NCBI RefSeq assembly: GCF_002975435.1
Contig: NZ_PCPT01000001.1
Coordinates: 434,001-498,000 of the forward strand
DNA from: Arthrobacter sp. MYb227
Lineage (GTDB): Bacteria; Actinomycetota; Actinomycetes; Actinomycetales; Micrococcaceae
Length of the DNA: 64,000 nt
Reading direction: 5' to 3'
Under the pieces are notes generated by a model. The model made no database searches. It was not told where the DNA came from and saw only the letters and a program-made list of their open reading frames with translations. A program made the position numbers and the translations under genes. Numbering within the stretch: position 1 is the stretch's first letter; each line of letters starts with the position of its first letter. This document shows positions 19,788-30,021 of this stretch, one piece after another.

Positions 19788-21902
19788 TTACTCGCCGCGG
19801 GACTTCTGGATGATCTCGTCGGCAACTGCCTTCGGGACCTCGGCGTAGCTCGAGAAGGTCATCGAGTACACTGCACGACCCTGAGTCTTTGAACGCAGGT
19901 CACCAATGTAACCGAACATTTCAGACAGCGGAACCGTTGCACGGATAACCTTCACGCCTGCTGCGTCTTCCATCGAAGCGATGGATCCACGGCGGGAGTT
20001 CAAGTCGCCAATGACGTCGCCCATGTACTCTTCCGGGGTACGAACTTCTACGTCCATAACCGGCTCGAGGATGATCGGGTTGGCGCGGCGTGCGCCTTCC
20101 TTGAACACCTGGGAACCGGCGATCTTGAACGCCATTTCCGAGGAGTCAACGTCGTGGTAGGCACCGTCGAGGAGGGTCGCCTTGACGCCCACCATCGGGT
20201 AACCTGCCAAGATACCGAACTGCATGGCATCCTGGATACCTGCGTCAACCGACGGGATGTATTCGCGAGGAATACGGCCACCGGTGACGGCGTTCTTGAA
20301 TTCGTAGATGACACCGTCGACAACTTCCAGGGGCTCGAACGAGACCTGGACCTTTGCGAACTGACCCGAACCACCGGTCTGCTTCTTGTGGGTGAAGTCG
20401 ACCTTCTCCACAGCCTTCTTGATGGTTTCGCGGTATGCAACCTGCGGCTTGCCAACGTTGGCTTCAACGCGGAATTCGCGACGCATACGGTCCACCAGGA
20501 TGTCCAAGTGGAGCTCGCCCATGCCGCCGATTTCGGTCTGGCCGGTGTCTTCGTTGAGGGAGACGGTGAACGTCGGGTCCTCAGCCGAAAGCTTCTGGAT
20601 TGCAGTCGAGAGCTTCTCCTGGTCACCCTTGGTCTTCGGCTCAATGGCAACGAAGATCACTGGATCAGGGAAGGACATCGATTCGAGAACGATCGGGTGT
20701 GCCGGATCGCACAAGGTATCACCGGTGGTGGTGTCCTTGAGTCCGATCACTGCGTAGATGTGACCCGCGTGGATCTCGTCTACCGGCATTTCCTTATTGG
20801 CGTGCATCTGGAAGAGCTTGCCAATGCGCTCCTTCTTCTGCTTCGTCGAGTTCAGCAGCTGGGTGCCTGAGACAGCCTTGCCGGAGTACACGCGAATGAA
20901 GTTGAGCTGACCAAAGAACGGGTGTGCAGCAATCTTGAAGGCAAGAGCCGAGAACGGCTCGTCTTCGGACGGCTTGCGAACCAGTTCGATTTCTTCGTTC
21001 TTCGGGTCGTGACCAACCATGGCCTCAACGTCGAGCGGCGAAGGCAGGTAATCGATGACAGCATCGAGCATCGGCTGAACGCCACGGTTCTTGAAGGCAG
21101 AGCCACAGAAGACCGGGTAGAGAGCCGAGGTAACAACCATCTTGCGGATGCCGGCCTTGAGTTCAGCAATGCTGATCTCTTCGCCTTCGAGGAACTTCTC
21201 CATGAGCTCGTCAGAGCCCTCGGCGACGTCTTCGACCATCTTGGCGCGGTATTCTTCGGCCTTTTCCTGGAGGTCGGCCGGGATCTCGCGAACTTCGTAA
21301 GCGGCACCCATGGTGACGTCGCCCTTGGAGTCGCCTTCCCAGACGAAAGCCTTCATGGTCATCAGGTCGACAACGCCGGTGAACTCGGATTCCGAGCCGA
21401 TCGGCAGCTGCATAACCAGCGGCTTGGCACCAAGACGCTTGATGATGGTATCTACGGTGTAGTAGAAGTCAGCACCGAGCTTATCCATCTTGTTGACGAA
21501 GCAGATACGCGGAACGTTGTACTTGTCAGCCTGGCGCCAAACAGTCTCAGACTGTGGCTCCACGCCTTCCTTGCCATCGAATACGGCAACTGCACCATCG
21601 AGGACGCGCAGTGAGCGCTCTACCTCAACGGTGAAGTCAACGTGACCCGGGGTATCAATGATGTTGATCTGGTTGTTGTTCCAGAAGCAGGTTACGGCGG
21701 CAGACGTAATCGTAATGCCGCGTTCCTTTTCCTGCTCCATCCAGTCGGTCGTTGCGCCACCGTCGTGGGTCTCGCCGAGCTTGTGGTTCACACCCGTGTA
21801 GAACAGGATGCGTTCCGTTGTAGTGGTCTTACCGGCATCGATGTGGGCCATGATGCCGATGTTGCGGACCTTGTTCAGGTCGGTAAGCACGTCCTGTGCC
21901 AC
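19788..21902 (-). CDS. fusA: Translation elongation factor G
   Basis: EF-G drives translocation and, with RRF, ribosome recycling. The 704 residues include [28 protein letters not shown] and NKMDKLGAD, then domains II to V with [19 protein letters not shown]. The start is GTG. It is the third gene of the rpsL-rpsG-fusA-tuf (str) cluster and lies about 80 bp after rpsG. Confidence 0.98.
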   Translation of the reverse strand: MAQDVLTDLNKVRNIGIMAHIDAGKTTTTERILFYTGVNHKLGETHDGGATTDWMEQEKERGITITSAAVTCFWNNNQINIIDTPGHVDFTVEVERSLRVLDGAVAVFDGKEGVEPQSETVWRQADKYNVPRICFVNKMDKLGADFYYTVDTIIKRLGAKPLVMQLPIGSESEFTGVVDLMTMKAFVWEGDSKGDVTMGAAYEVREIPADLQEKAEEYRAKMVEDVAEGSDELMEKFLEGEEISIAELKAGIRKMVVTSALYPVFCGSAFKNRGVQPMLDAVIDYLPSPLDVEAMVGHDPKNEEIELVRKPSEDEPFSALAFKIAAHPFFGQLNFIRVYSGKAVSGTQLLNSTKQKKERIGKLFQMHANKEMPVDEIHAGHIYAVIGLKDTTTGDTLCDPAHPIVLESMSFPDPVIFVAIEPKTKGDQEKLSTAIQKLSAEDPTFTVSLNEDTGQTEIGGMGELHLDILVDRMRREFRVEANVGKPQVAYRETIKKAVEKVDFTHKKQTGGSGQFAKVQVSFEPLEVVDGVIYEFKNAVTGGRIPREYIPSVDAGIQDAMQFGILAGYPMVGVKATLLDGAYHDVDSSEMAFKIAGSQVFKEGARRANPIILEPVMDVEVRTPEEYMGDVIGDLNSRRGSIASMEDAAGVKVIRATVPLSEMFGYIGDLRSKTQGRAVYSMTFSSYAEVPKAVADEIIQKSRGE

Positions 21903-21980
21903 GATGTCTCCCTAAGTTGGTATCGATTCTTGTGGCGGAACCGATTTGTGATCAGTCCCGCCATAAGAATAGAACGCTTT

Positions 21981-22451
21981 TTACCAGCGGTAGTGGGCGA
22001 AGGCCTTGTTGGACTCTGCCATCTTGTGAGTGTCTTCGCGACGCTTGACAGCGGCGCCCAGACCGTTCGATGCATCCAGGATCTCGTTCATGAGACGCTC
22101 AATCATCGTCTTCTCGCGGCGAGCCTTGGAGTAGCCAACCAACCAGCGCAGTGCAAGCGCGGTCGAACGACCTGGCTTGACCTCAACTGGTACCTGGTAG
22201 GTGGCGCCACCAACGCGGCGTGAACGAACTTCGAGGGCCGGACGGATGTTATCCATTGCCTTCTTGAGGGTTACAACCGGGTCAGCACCGTTCTTGGCCG
22301 CTGCACCTTCGAGTGCACCGTAAACGATACGCTCTGCGGTTGACTTCTTACCATCGACCAAAACCTTGTTGATCAGCTGAGTAACAAGCGGGGAACCGTA
22401 GACCGGATCCGAGACTAGGGGGCGCGCTGGCGCCGGGCCCTTACGAGGCAT
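21981..22451 (-). CDS. rpsG: 30S ribosomal protein S7
   Basis: S7 nucleates assembly of the small-subunit head and contacts the E-site tRNA. The 156 residues start [20 protein letters not shown] and contain [11 protein letters not shown] and [17 protein letters not shown]. Start and stop codons of rpsG and rpsL overlap by one base, so translation is coupled. Confidence 0.98.
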   Translation of the reverse strand: MPRKGPAPARPLVSDPVYGSPLVTQLINKVLVDGKKSTAERIVYGALEGAAAKNGADPVVTLKKAMDNIRPALEVRSRRVGGATYQVPVEVKPGRSTALALRWLVGYSKARREKTMIERLMNEILDASNGLGAAVKRREDTHKMAESNKAFAHYRW

Positions 22452-22825
22452 TACTTACCTTCCTTCTTGGCACCGTAGCGGGAACGAGCCTGCTTACGGT
22501 TCTTAACACCCTGGGTATCGAGCGCACCACGTACGATCTTGTAGCGCACACCCGGAAGGTCCTTCACACGACCACCGCGAACGAGCACGATGGAGTGTTC
22601 CTGTAGGTTGTGGCCAACGCCCGGAATGTAAGCTGTAACTTCTACGCCACCGGCAAGACGCACACGTGCGACCTTACGAAGTGCGGAGTTCGGCTTCTTC
22701 GGGGTGGTGGTGTACACACGGGTGCATACGCCACGACGCATTGGGTTGCCCTTGAGGGCGGGGGCCTTGGTCTTCTTGACCTTCGGCGAGCGGCCCTTAC
22801 GGACCAGCTGCTGAATAGTAGGCAC
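22451..22825 (-). CDS. rpsL: 30S ribosomal protein S12
   Basis: S12 sits at the decoding centre. The 124 residues begin [20 protein letters not shown]. The positions at which streptomycin-resistance changes usually occur are wild type: Lys43 in [12 protein letters not shown] and Lys88 in [10 protein letters not shown]. The start is GTG, with GGAGG about eight bases upstream. First gene of the str operon, with a good promoter ahead of it. Confidence 0.98.
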   Translation of the reverse strand: MPTIQQLVRKGRSPKVKKTKAPALKGNPMRRGVCTRVYTTTPKKPNSALRKVARVRLAGGVEVTAYIPGVGHNLQEHSIVLVRGGRVKDLPGVRYKIVRGALDTQGVKNRKQARSRYGAKKEGK

Positions 22826-22890
22826 TTTCGTGTCCTCCGGTTTCTTTGTTCTGCGGCGCCGCCCACAAAAAACTGCTTGGAGACGCTGCG

Positions 22891-22919
22891 TTTATAGTCG
22901 TTTCATCACAGCGTGTTCA
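22891..22919 (-). promoter_or_regulatory. Probable rpsL (str operon) promoter
   Basis: On the minus strand TGAACA (22914-22919) and TATAAA (22891-22896) are 17 bp apart, close to the vegetative consensus. Transcription would begin near 22884, giving a leader of about 60 bases before rpsL. Confidence 0.65.
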
Positions 22920-23390
22920 GGGTTGACCCCTAGGCGTGCGAAAGTGTGGCATCTGTTGCGCAACCTACCCGCAACCCGGACCGTGTCCATTTGCCACACA
23001 TAAAAAACAATTAGCTTCAGCTTAGCACGGGATCGACAGCGCTCATGACATGGGGTCGCTCGCAGCACCGGCTACGGATCCCTTTAAACAAGCGGGAGTT
23101 GACACCCGCAGAGCAAAAACCCCGGGAACTCGGTATTCATTTCGTCCCTGACGCCTTAGCCAGAGAAAGCTATCTCACACTCACTCTTCATAGTCCTCCC
23201 CAGCTACCGTAAAACAATTATTTTCTTCCATGCCCACGCGCCGAGCAAACACCCTGAAACAAGACGATCTCAAAAGAATTACTACCGGGAAAAATTCATC
23301 AGCTACTCATGCACCTCTTTATTGCCGTCCACCGAAAGTTATCCACAGATTCGCTAACCCCACAACGAATCTTTACTCATATGCTTCAGA
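22920..23390. other. Divergent intergenic region upstream of rpsL and the HNH gene
   Basis: Beyond the rpsL promoter this stretch has no gene. It is more AT-rich towards the HNH gene. It holds one perfect DnaA-box-like nonamer, TTATCCACA at 23339-23347, about 45 bp before the HNH start. A single box has little weight as an origin. Confidence 0.4.
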
Positions 23391-25190
23391 GTGGAGGACA
23401 TGAGCACGGTAGCAAGACTCACAGATGCCGGGATAGCTGATCTCACACAGCTCCTGCCTCCATCCACGGAAGAGCTCGATGCACCAGTATCGAGTTCCGC
23501 GGATCAACAGTTGCGCCTGCTCGCCCTACTGAACTTGATCCTCAGAAAACTTACCGAGGATACTGCCAAGAATATTTGTGATTCACCAACCCGGGCCACC
23601 GAGCTGGCGTTACTCACCGAAGACCTCGTCAAAACCATGACACGCGTCCAACTGGTAGCCGCCGGAAAACTCGAGGACTCCGCCGCACACACGCTTCAAG
23701 AAGAACCACTCATCGCCTTGAACGAAGTCCATGAACACCTTGAAAAATTCATCGACGGTTCAGTTCAATTGCCACAAGACGCCTGCAACCCTACGGGTAC
23801 CAAGATGCTGTACAAGGACACCGCAGAGTTCTGCAAGGCCCAAATGCATCTTTCCAAAGCACAAGCCACACATCGGCTAATCTCATGCGAACTATTACTT
23901 CCCCACACTGGCTTCAACGGCCGGCAGGTTCCTCCCCGGTTCAAGGTCCTGGGCGACGTGCTCGACGGAGGTAAAGCTGACCCCACCCAAATTGCGTTGG
24001 CCGCCCGTAAGCTCGTGGCCTTACAACCGGGTATCGACGCCCAAAAAGATCCTCAGGCCACCGCCGAACACATCGAAAATGTGCTGGCCGATTCCCTCGT
24101 CGGTCGCAACCCGGGGGGTACCGGACAACTTTTCAAGCATTTCACCGCGCATCTTGACGCTACTGCTCTGGAACAAGCCGAAGAAAAACTTGAGCCTTAC
24201 GTAGGGCTACGTTGCAAGGGCAGACACGTTCGCGGATACGTGTGGGAAATTTGTACTGACCTCCAAGGTCATGAACTGCTCACCACGGTGGCCGCACTTG
24301 TGGCCAATCCACGTTCACGTTTTGGTCAAGAAACAGATACGCAAACAGGTATTTCTTCCAACGACTCAAAAGAAGCAGCAAAGCCCAGACAGCCAGAGCT
24401 ACCCGGCTTTGGGAACGCAGAAAAAGAAGCAGCAACGAGCCCAGAAGCAGCACAACTACCCGATTGGGCTGCAGACCCGGACATGCCCGAGCAACAACGT
24501 CCGCGCGCAGAATTCCTTGACGTCGGTGGCACCGATCCTTCGTCAGACGATGGCCCATTCGTTGAGTTACTACCCGGTGAGAGTCTGGAAGCAGCCCGAG
24601 AACGCATCAAAGCCCGCGGCTTACTTCAATTCGTCCTAGATTCCATCCGCTTCATGGCCTCCGATGATCGAGAACGCTCCCCGGAGCTTCCCATGAAACC
24701 AAATATCGACATGTTGGTGACGATCTCCTGGGATTCACTTGTTGGCAAGCTCAACGACCCGGGTATTACCGGAAACAATCAACTGATTTCCGCCGGTTCT
24801 GCACGAAGAATGGCGTGCTCGGCAAATATCATTCCAGTAGTTCTGGGTACCCAATCTGAACCACTGGACCTAGGCCGAACCCAACGCTTTTTCAGCCGCG
24901 CTCAACGACGTGCCATGGCCCTACGAGATAAGGGCTGCATCAACCCGGGGTGTTCTATGCCGGCTTATCGTTGTGAGGCCAACCATATCCAGCCCTGGTA
25001 TTTGGGCGGTAAGACCGACCTATGCAATGGTGCGCTACTATGCCCAACATGTCACGCTTCATTCCATGCCGAACATCTAAAGATCATCTTCGTTGGGGCT
25101 ATCCCCTATGTACTTCAAAACAGGGCCTTAGACCCGGAACAGAAGCTCAGACGGAACTGGTTCTACCATCCCGAAGCCGCAACTATCTAA
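23391..25190 (+). CDS. DUF222 and HNH endonuclease domain protein
   Basis: 599 residues. The N-terminal 300 are a helical DUF222-type region. A polar linker rich in Glu, Pro and Ser follows (about 310-390). The C-terminal HNH nuclease motif is complete: GCINPGCSMPAYRCEANHIQ, then TDLCNGALLCPTCHASFHAE. Such genes occur in many scattered copies in actinobacterial genomes and their role is unknown. The start is uncertain: GTG at 23391 or ATG at 23400, the latter only two bases after GGAGG. It stands alone between the rpoC and rpsL operons, on the opposite strand to both. Confidence 0.88.
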   Translation: MEDMSTVARLTDAGIADLTQLLPPSTEELDAPVSSSADQQLRLLALLNLILRKLTEDTAKNICDSPTRATELALLTEDLVKTMTRVQLVAAGKLEDSAAHTLQEEPLIALNEVHEHLEKFIDGSVQLPQDACNPTGTKMLYKDTAEFCKAQMHLSKAQATHRLISCELLLPHTGFNGRQVPPRFKVLGDVLDGGKADPTQIALAARKLVALQPGIDAQKDPQATAEHIENVLADSLVGRNPGGTGQLFKHFTAHLDATALEQAEEKLEPYVGLRCKGRHVRGYVWEICTDLQGHELLTTVAALVANPRSRFGQETDTQTGISSNDSKEAAKPRQPELPGFGNAEKEAATSPEAAQLPDWAADPDMPEQQRPRAEFLDVGGTDPSSDDGPFVELLPGESLEAARERIKARGLLQFVLDSIRFMASDDRERSPELPMKPNIDMLVTISWDSLVGKLNDPGITGNNQLISAGSARRMACSANIIPVVLGTQSEPLDLGRTQRFFSRAQRRAMALRDKGCINPGCSMPAYRCEANHIQPWYLGGKTDLCNGALLCPTCHASFHAEHLKIIFVGAIPYVLQNRALDPEQKLRRNWFYHPEAATI

Positions 25191-25295
25191 GCGCACTCAA
25201 GCACCCGTTGTATCTCTCGGTCGCCTGACCCTGAACGCACGCTTAGCGGGGGCGTGGGAGAAGGAACTAACATCTCATTCTTCAATAACCATTTG

Positions 25296-25340
25296 GCGGC
25301 CCAGAGCCGAAACTGCTTCGCGATTTCGCTGCTGGGCCGC
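25296..25340 (+). terminator. Probable terminator of the HNH gene
   Basis: GCGGCCCAG and CTGGGCCGC form the outer stem; CGAAA and TTTCG pair inside it. TTTTCC follows on the plus strand. It lies about 105 bp after the HNH stop. Confidence 0.6.
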
Positions 25341-25840
25341 TTTTCCATGCCCTCAAGTAAGCACTCGAGCATTAACCTGCTCGATGCTTTTGTAGGCGCA
25401 ATAAAACCAATCACCCTACTGCGTTCTGACCACCAAAGATTTCTGCATTAGAGATCCTGTACGAGGAAAAACTCAGCTAGATCGAGAGATTAAGATACCG
25501 GTAGGTACCGCACTAACAGTCGTAAACACCGGGGTTTTCACGCCATTAGGCATGAAGTTGTGTCCATCCGGAGCTCAAAACCACAAACGCGACAGGTGAG
25601 TCTTTTGGTTTTCACGCTTTTTCATTTTGGTCTTGCTCAGCTTCACTATCCGACATGCTGTTCTTCTAGAATCTTTGCAACCCATGAGTATTGCAAAACT
25701 AACCTCAAGGTTTACTAAGTACGTGCTTCTAGTTTTTGCTAGGTACGCCCGAACCCAGAACCTGGCCGAAAGCTAGGTCTACGGTGCATAACGGGGGTTA
25801 ATCAGCACAAGAAACTTTGGAAAAGTGTGTAGATACGCCT
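25341..25840. other. Gene-free stretch between HNH gene and rpoC
   Basis: About 500 bp, AT-richer than the surroundings. Both strands are broken by frequent stops and no frame resembles a known family. It may be decayed sequence. Nothing further can be supported. Confidence 0.4.
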
Positions 25841-25879
25841 GTGGCCGGCAGTCTTCCTTTCGGAAGGCCTGCCGGCCAC
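25841..25879 (-). terminator. Second hairpin after rpoC
   Basis: GTGGCCGGCAG and CTGCCGGCCAC pair perfectly; CTTCC-GAAA-GGAAG makes an inner stem, giving a nearly continuous rod. No T-run follows on the minus strand. It backs up the first hairpin. Confidence 0.6.
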
Positions 25880-25898
25880 AAGGTGTGTTACATCAGCG

Positions 25899-25924
25899 GT
25901 GTCCCGCATTTAGCTGCGGGACAC
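25899..25924 (-). terminator. First hairpin after rpoC
   Basis: GTGTCCCGCA and TGCGGGACAC pair over 10 bp around a 6-base loop, 14 bp after the rpoC stop. There is no T-run. Together with the second hairpin 20 bp on it likely ends the rpoBC transcript. Confidence 0.6.
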
Positions 25925-25937
25925 CCTTGCTCATGTC

Positions 25938-28900
25938 TTAGCGGAAATCGTTACCGAGATCGTAGTCATCCATGGCGATGGCGTGGAATTCCGGGCTCAG
26001 GCCCGGCTCCAAACCGTCGTAATCCATCCCGGTGGAGAATGCGGACTGACCGGTGAACAAGGAAGCCTTGGCTTCATCGGTCGGTTCCACGTTCACCTGG
26101 GTGTAGCGATCAAGGCCGGTACCGGCCGGGATCAGCTTACCGATGATGACGTTTTCCTTCAGGCCGAGCAATGGATCGGACTTGCCTTCCATTGCAGCCT
26201 GGGTCAGGACACGGGTGGTCTCCTGGAAGGATGCGGCCGAGAGCCATGAATCGGTAGCCAAGGAAGCCTTGGTAATACCCATCAGCTCGTCACGACCCGA
26301 TGCCGGCTTCTTGCCTTCGGAAACAGCCTTGCGGTTTTCCGAGGTGAAGCGTGCGCGGTCAGCAAGCTCGCCCGGCAGCAAGTCGGTTTCGCCCGACTCG
26401 ATGACGGTAATGCGACGCAGCATCTGGCGAACGATGACTTCCACGTGCTTATCGTGGATGCCTACGCCCTGGGACTGGTAGACCTCCTGGACTTCGCGGA
26501 CGAGGAACTTCTGTGCCTCACGCGGGCCAAGAACACGCAGAACCTGCTTCGGATCGATGGCACCAGCAACAAGCTGCTGACCAACGGTGACCGAATCGCC
26601 ATCGGCGACCAGCAGACGTGCACGACGCAGCACCGGGTAAGCGATTTCTTCGTCGCCGTTGTCCGGGGTGATCACGATGCGCAGCTGCTTCTCGGAGTCC
26701 TCGATGGTCACCCGTCCGGCAACCTCGGAGATCGGGGCAACACCCTTAGGTGTACGTGCCTCGAAGAGCTCCTGGATACGTGGCAGACCCTGGGTGATAT
26801 CTTCCGCGGAGGCAGCGCCACCGGTGTGGAAGGTACGCATGGTCAGCTGGGTACCTGGTTCGCCAATGGACTGTGCGGCAATAATGCCAACAGCCTCACC
26901 GATGTCAACGGTCTTGCCGCTGGCCAGCGAGCGACCGTAGCACAGTGCACAGGTTCCAACGGCCGACTCACAGGTCAGCACGGAGCGGACCTTGATGTCG
27001 GTGACACCGGCAGCGAAGAGTTCGTCGATGAGCACGTCGCCCACGTCGGCTCCACCCTGGGCCAGTACCTTGCCGGTGGCGTCAACGACGTCGGTGGCGA
27101 GGGTACGGGTGTAGGCGGAGTTCTCCACGGTTTCGTGCATACGCACGGTACCGATTTCGTCGGTGTAGGCGATCGGCACGTTCAGGCCACGGGAAGTACC
27201 GCAGTCCATTTCGCGCACGATGACATCCTGCGACACGTCAACGAGTCGACGGGTCAGGTAACCGGAGTTAGCGGTCTTCAACGCGGTATCGGCAAGACCC
27301 TTACGGGCACCGTGGGTAGCGATGAAGTACTCGAGAACCGACAGGCCTTCACGGTATGAAGACTTGATCGGACGCGGGATGATCTCACCCTTAGGGTTAG
27401 ATACCAGACCACGGATACCGGCAATCTGGCGCAGCTGCAGCCAGTTACCACGAGCCTTGGAGGTCACCATACGGTTAATGGTGTTCAGCTCTTCCATACC
27501 GGCCTGCATGGCCGCGGCTACCTCATCGGTGGCCTTGGTCCAGATGTCGATTAGGTCGCTACGACGCTCGTTATCAGCAATCAGACCCTTGTCGTACTGC
27601 GACTGCACGCGGCGCGCCTTCTCCTCGTACGGAGCAAGGATGGTTGCCTTGTCCATGTTCGAGGTGATGTCCGAGATCGCGACGGTGATACCCGAGCGGG
27701 TTGCCCACTTGAAGCCGGCATCCTTGAGGTTATCCAGCGTTGCCGCGGTAACAACCTTCGGGTATCGCTCGGCCAAGTCGTTGACGATGTCCGAGAGTGC
27801 ATCCTTACCTGCAACCTGTTCTACCCATGGGTAGTCAGCTGGAAGGGTCTCATTGAAGAGAACCTGACCCAGCGAGGTGTTGATGAGGGCCGGCTGACCG
27901 GCTTCCCAACCCTCTGGTGCTGGCTGCTCGTCCGAAGGAACAAAGCCCGGAACACGAATCTGAACCGGTGAGTTCAGGTGCAGTTCGCCGCGGTCAAGGG
28001 CCATGATGGCCTCGGCCGGGGAAGCGAACGCACGACCGGCGCCAACCTCGTCAAGACGCTTGGTGGTCAAGTGGTGCAGACCGATGATCATATCCTGTGA
28101 AGGAAGTGCAACCGGGCGACCATCGGACGGCTTCAAAATGTTGTTCGAGGACAACATCAAGATGCGTGCTTCGGCCTGGGCTTCGGGGCTCAGCGGCAGG
28201 TGAACTGCCATCTGATCACCGTCGAAGTCGGCGTTGAACGCTGCACAAACCAGCGGGTGAAGCTGAAGGGCCTTACCTTCAACCAGCTGCGGTTCGAACG
28301 CCTGGATGCCCAAGCGGTGCAGGGTAGGTGCACGGTTCAGCAGTACCGGGTGCTCGGTGATGATCTCTTCGAGAACGTCCCAAACCTGCGGACGGTAACG
28401 CTCAACCATACGCTTGGCGCTCTTGATGTTCTGTGCGTGGTTGAGGTCAACCAGGCGCTTCATCACGAACGGCTTGAAGAGCTCCAGGGCCATCTGCTTA
28501 GGCAGACCACACTGGTGCAGCTTCAGCTGCGGACCAACAACGATGACCGAACGGCCCGAGTAGTCAACACGCTTACCCAAAAGGTTCTGACGGAAGCGTC
28601 CCTGCTTGCCCTTGAGCATGTCGGAAAGCGACTTCAGCGGACGGTTGCCTGGACCCGTTACCGGGCGGCCACGACGACCGTTATCGAAGAGCGAGTCAAC
28701 AGCTTCCTGCAGCATGCGCTTTTCGTTGTTGACGATGATTTCCGGCGCACCGAGGTCCAACAAACGCTTGAGGCGGTTGTTGCGGTTGATCACGCGGCGG
28801 TACAGGTCGTTGAGGTCGGAGGTCGCAAAGCGGCCACCGTCCAGCTGTACCATCGGGCGAAGCTCTGGTGGGATCACCGGAACGGCGTCAAGAACCATGC

Positions 28901-29831
28901 CCAACGGGGAGTTGGTGGTAGTCAGGAACGCATTGACGACCTTGAGGCGCTTCAGGGCACGGGTCTTACGCTGTCCCTTGCCGTTTTCGATGATGTCGCG
29001 AAGAATTTCCGCTTCGGCAGGCATATCGAAGGACTCGAGACGCTTCTTGATGGCTTCGGCGCCCATGGAGCCCTCGAAGTACAGTCCGTAGCGTTCGCGC
29101 AGCGAACGGAACAGGCCTTCATCACCCTCAAGGTCAGCGACCTTCAGGTTCTTGAAGCGGTCCCAGACCTGGTCAAGACGTTCGATGTCCGCGTCGGCGC
29201 GCTTACGCACCTGGGCCATGGTCTTGTCCGCAAGGTCGCGGGCCTTCTTCTTCTCGGCAGCCTTAGCACCCTCGGCTTCGAGGGTTGCCATCTGCTCTTC
29301 CAGATCGCGTGCGATGGCTGCGATGTCGGAGTCGCGGTTGTCAACGAGCTGCTTGCGCTCCAGGTCATGCTGAGCCTGAAGGTTTGGCAGTTCTGCGTGA
29401 CGACGCTCTTCGTCAACGGCGGTGACCATGTAGGCAGCGAAGTAAATGATCTTCTCAAGATCCTTCGGTGCCAGGTCAAGCAGGTAGCCCAAGCGCGAGG
29501 GGACGCCCTTGAAGTACCAGATGTGGGTTACCGGAGCTGCAAGCTCGATGTGACCCATGCGTTCGCGGCGTACCTTGGCGCGGGTTACTTCAACTCCACA
29601 GCGTTCGCAGATGATGCCCTTGAAGCGCACGCGCTTGTACTTGCCGCAGTAGCACTCCCAGTCGCGGGAAGGACCGAAGATCTTTTCGCAGAAAAGACCG
29701 TCCTTTTCCGGCTTGAGGGTGCGGTAGTTGATGGTTTCGGGCTTCTTAACCTCGCCGTAGCTCCACCCGCGGATCTCTTCCGCAGTTGCCAGGCCGATGC
29801 GCATGAGGCCGAATGAGGATTCGCTGGACAT
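25938..29831 (-). CDS. rpoC: DNA-directed RNA polymerase subunit beta'
   Basis: The catalytic beta' subunit, 1297 residues. The N-terminal zinc-binding domain ([20 protein letters not shown]) lies near residue 60. The active-site loop [12 protein letters not shown] with its three magnesium-binding aspartates is intact. The second zinc site ([16 protein letters not shown]) lies near residue 880. The bridge and trigger-loop regions follow ([20 protein letters not shown]). The start ATG has AAGGA just upstream. It lies 190 bp after rpoB. Confidence 0.99.
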   Translation of the reverse strand: MSSESSFGLMRIGLATAEEIRGWSYGEVKKPETINYRTLKPEKDGLFCEKIFGPSRDWECYCGKYKRVRFKGIICERCGVEVTRAKVRRERMGHIELAAPVTHIWYFKGVPSRLGYLLDLAPKDLEKIIYFAAYMVTAVDEERRHAELPNLQAQHDLERKQLVDNRDSDIAAIARDLEEQMATLEAEGAKAAEKKKARDLADKTMAQVRKRADADIERLDQVWDRFKNLKVADLEGDEGLFRSLRERYGLYFEGSMGAEAIKKRLESFDMPAEAEILRDIIENGKGQRKTRALKRLKVVNAFLTTTNSPLGMVLDAVPVIPPELRPMVQLDGGRFATSDLNDLYRRVINRNNRLKRLLDLGAPEIIVNNEKRMLQEAVDSLFDNGRRGRPVTGPGNRPLKSLSDMLKGKQGRFRQNLLGKRVDYSGRSVIVVGPQLKLHQCGLPKQMALELFKPFVMKRLVDLNHAQNIKSAKRMVERYRPQVWDVLEEIITEHPVLLNRAPTLHRLGIQAFEPQLVEGKALQLHPLVCAAFNADFDGDQMAVHLPLSPEAQAEARILMLSSNNILKPSDGRPVALPSQDMIIGLHHLTTKRLDEVGAGRAFASPAEAIMALDRGELHLNSPVQIRVPGFVPSDEQPAPEGWEAGQPALINTSLGQVLFNETLPADYPWVEQVAGKDALSDIVNDLAERYPKVVTAATLDNLKDAGFKWATRSGITVAISDITSNMDKATILAPYEEKARRVQSQYDKGLIADNERRSDLIDIWTKATDEVAAAMQAGMEELNTINRMVTSKARGNWLQLRQIAGIRGLVSNPKGEIIPRPIKSSYREGLSVLEYFIATHGARKGLADTALKTANSGYLTRRLVDVSQDVIVREMDCGTSRGLNVPIAYTDEIGTVRMHETVENSAYTRTLATDVVDATGKVLAQGGADVGDVLIDELFAAGVTDIKVRSVLTCESAVGTCALCYGRSLASGKTVDIGEAVGIIAAQSIGEPGTQLTMRTFHTGGAASAEDITQGLPRIQELFEARTPKGVAPISEVAGRVTIEDSEKQLRIVITPDNGDEEIAYPVLRRARLLVADGDSVTVGQQLVAGAIDPKQVLRVLGPREAQKFLVREVQEVYQSQGVGIHDKHVEVIVRQMLRRITVIESGETDLLPGELADRARFTSENRKAVSEGKKPASGRDELMGITKASLATDSWLSAASFQETTRVLTQAAMEGKSDPLLGLKENVIIGKLIPAGTGLDRYTQVNVEPTDEAKASLFTGQSAFSTGMDYDGLEPGLSPEFHAIAMDDYDLGNDFR

Positions 29832-30021
29832 ATGGTCCTTATCTCTCTTCTAAGTTCTCTGAAGTCTAATGTGGTGAGGCGTTCGGTGCCCCGCGTGGGG
29901 CGCCGCTCACCGTGGGTCTGAAAGTTATTCAGCCAAGTAGTGGTGTTTTGTTGTTGGGGGCGGAGGGCAGCTATGCCGTCCTACCGCTCCCCTCACAACA
30001 TTGAGTCACCGAATACTTGAA

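Noticed and set aside
23339-23347. Replication origin suggested by TTATCCACA
   Set aside because: A single box, with no dnaA, dnaN or box cluster nearby.
28200-29816. Long plus-strand open frame of over 500 codons opposite rpoC
   Set aside because: Antisense to a fully conserved rpoC; no homology and no start signal. Similar long frames opposite rpoB, fusA, tuf, rplB and narG are also shadows caused by codon bias.
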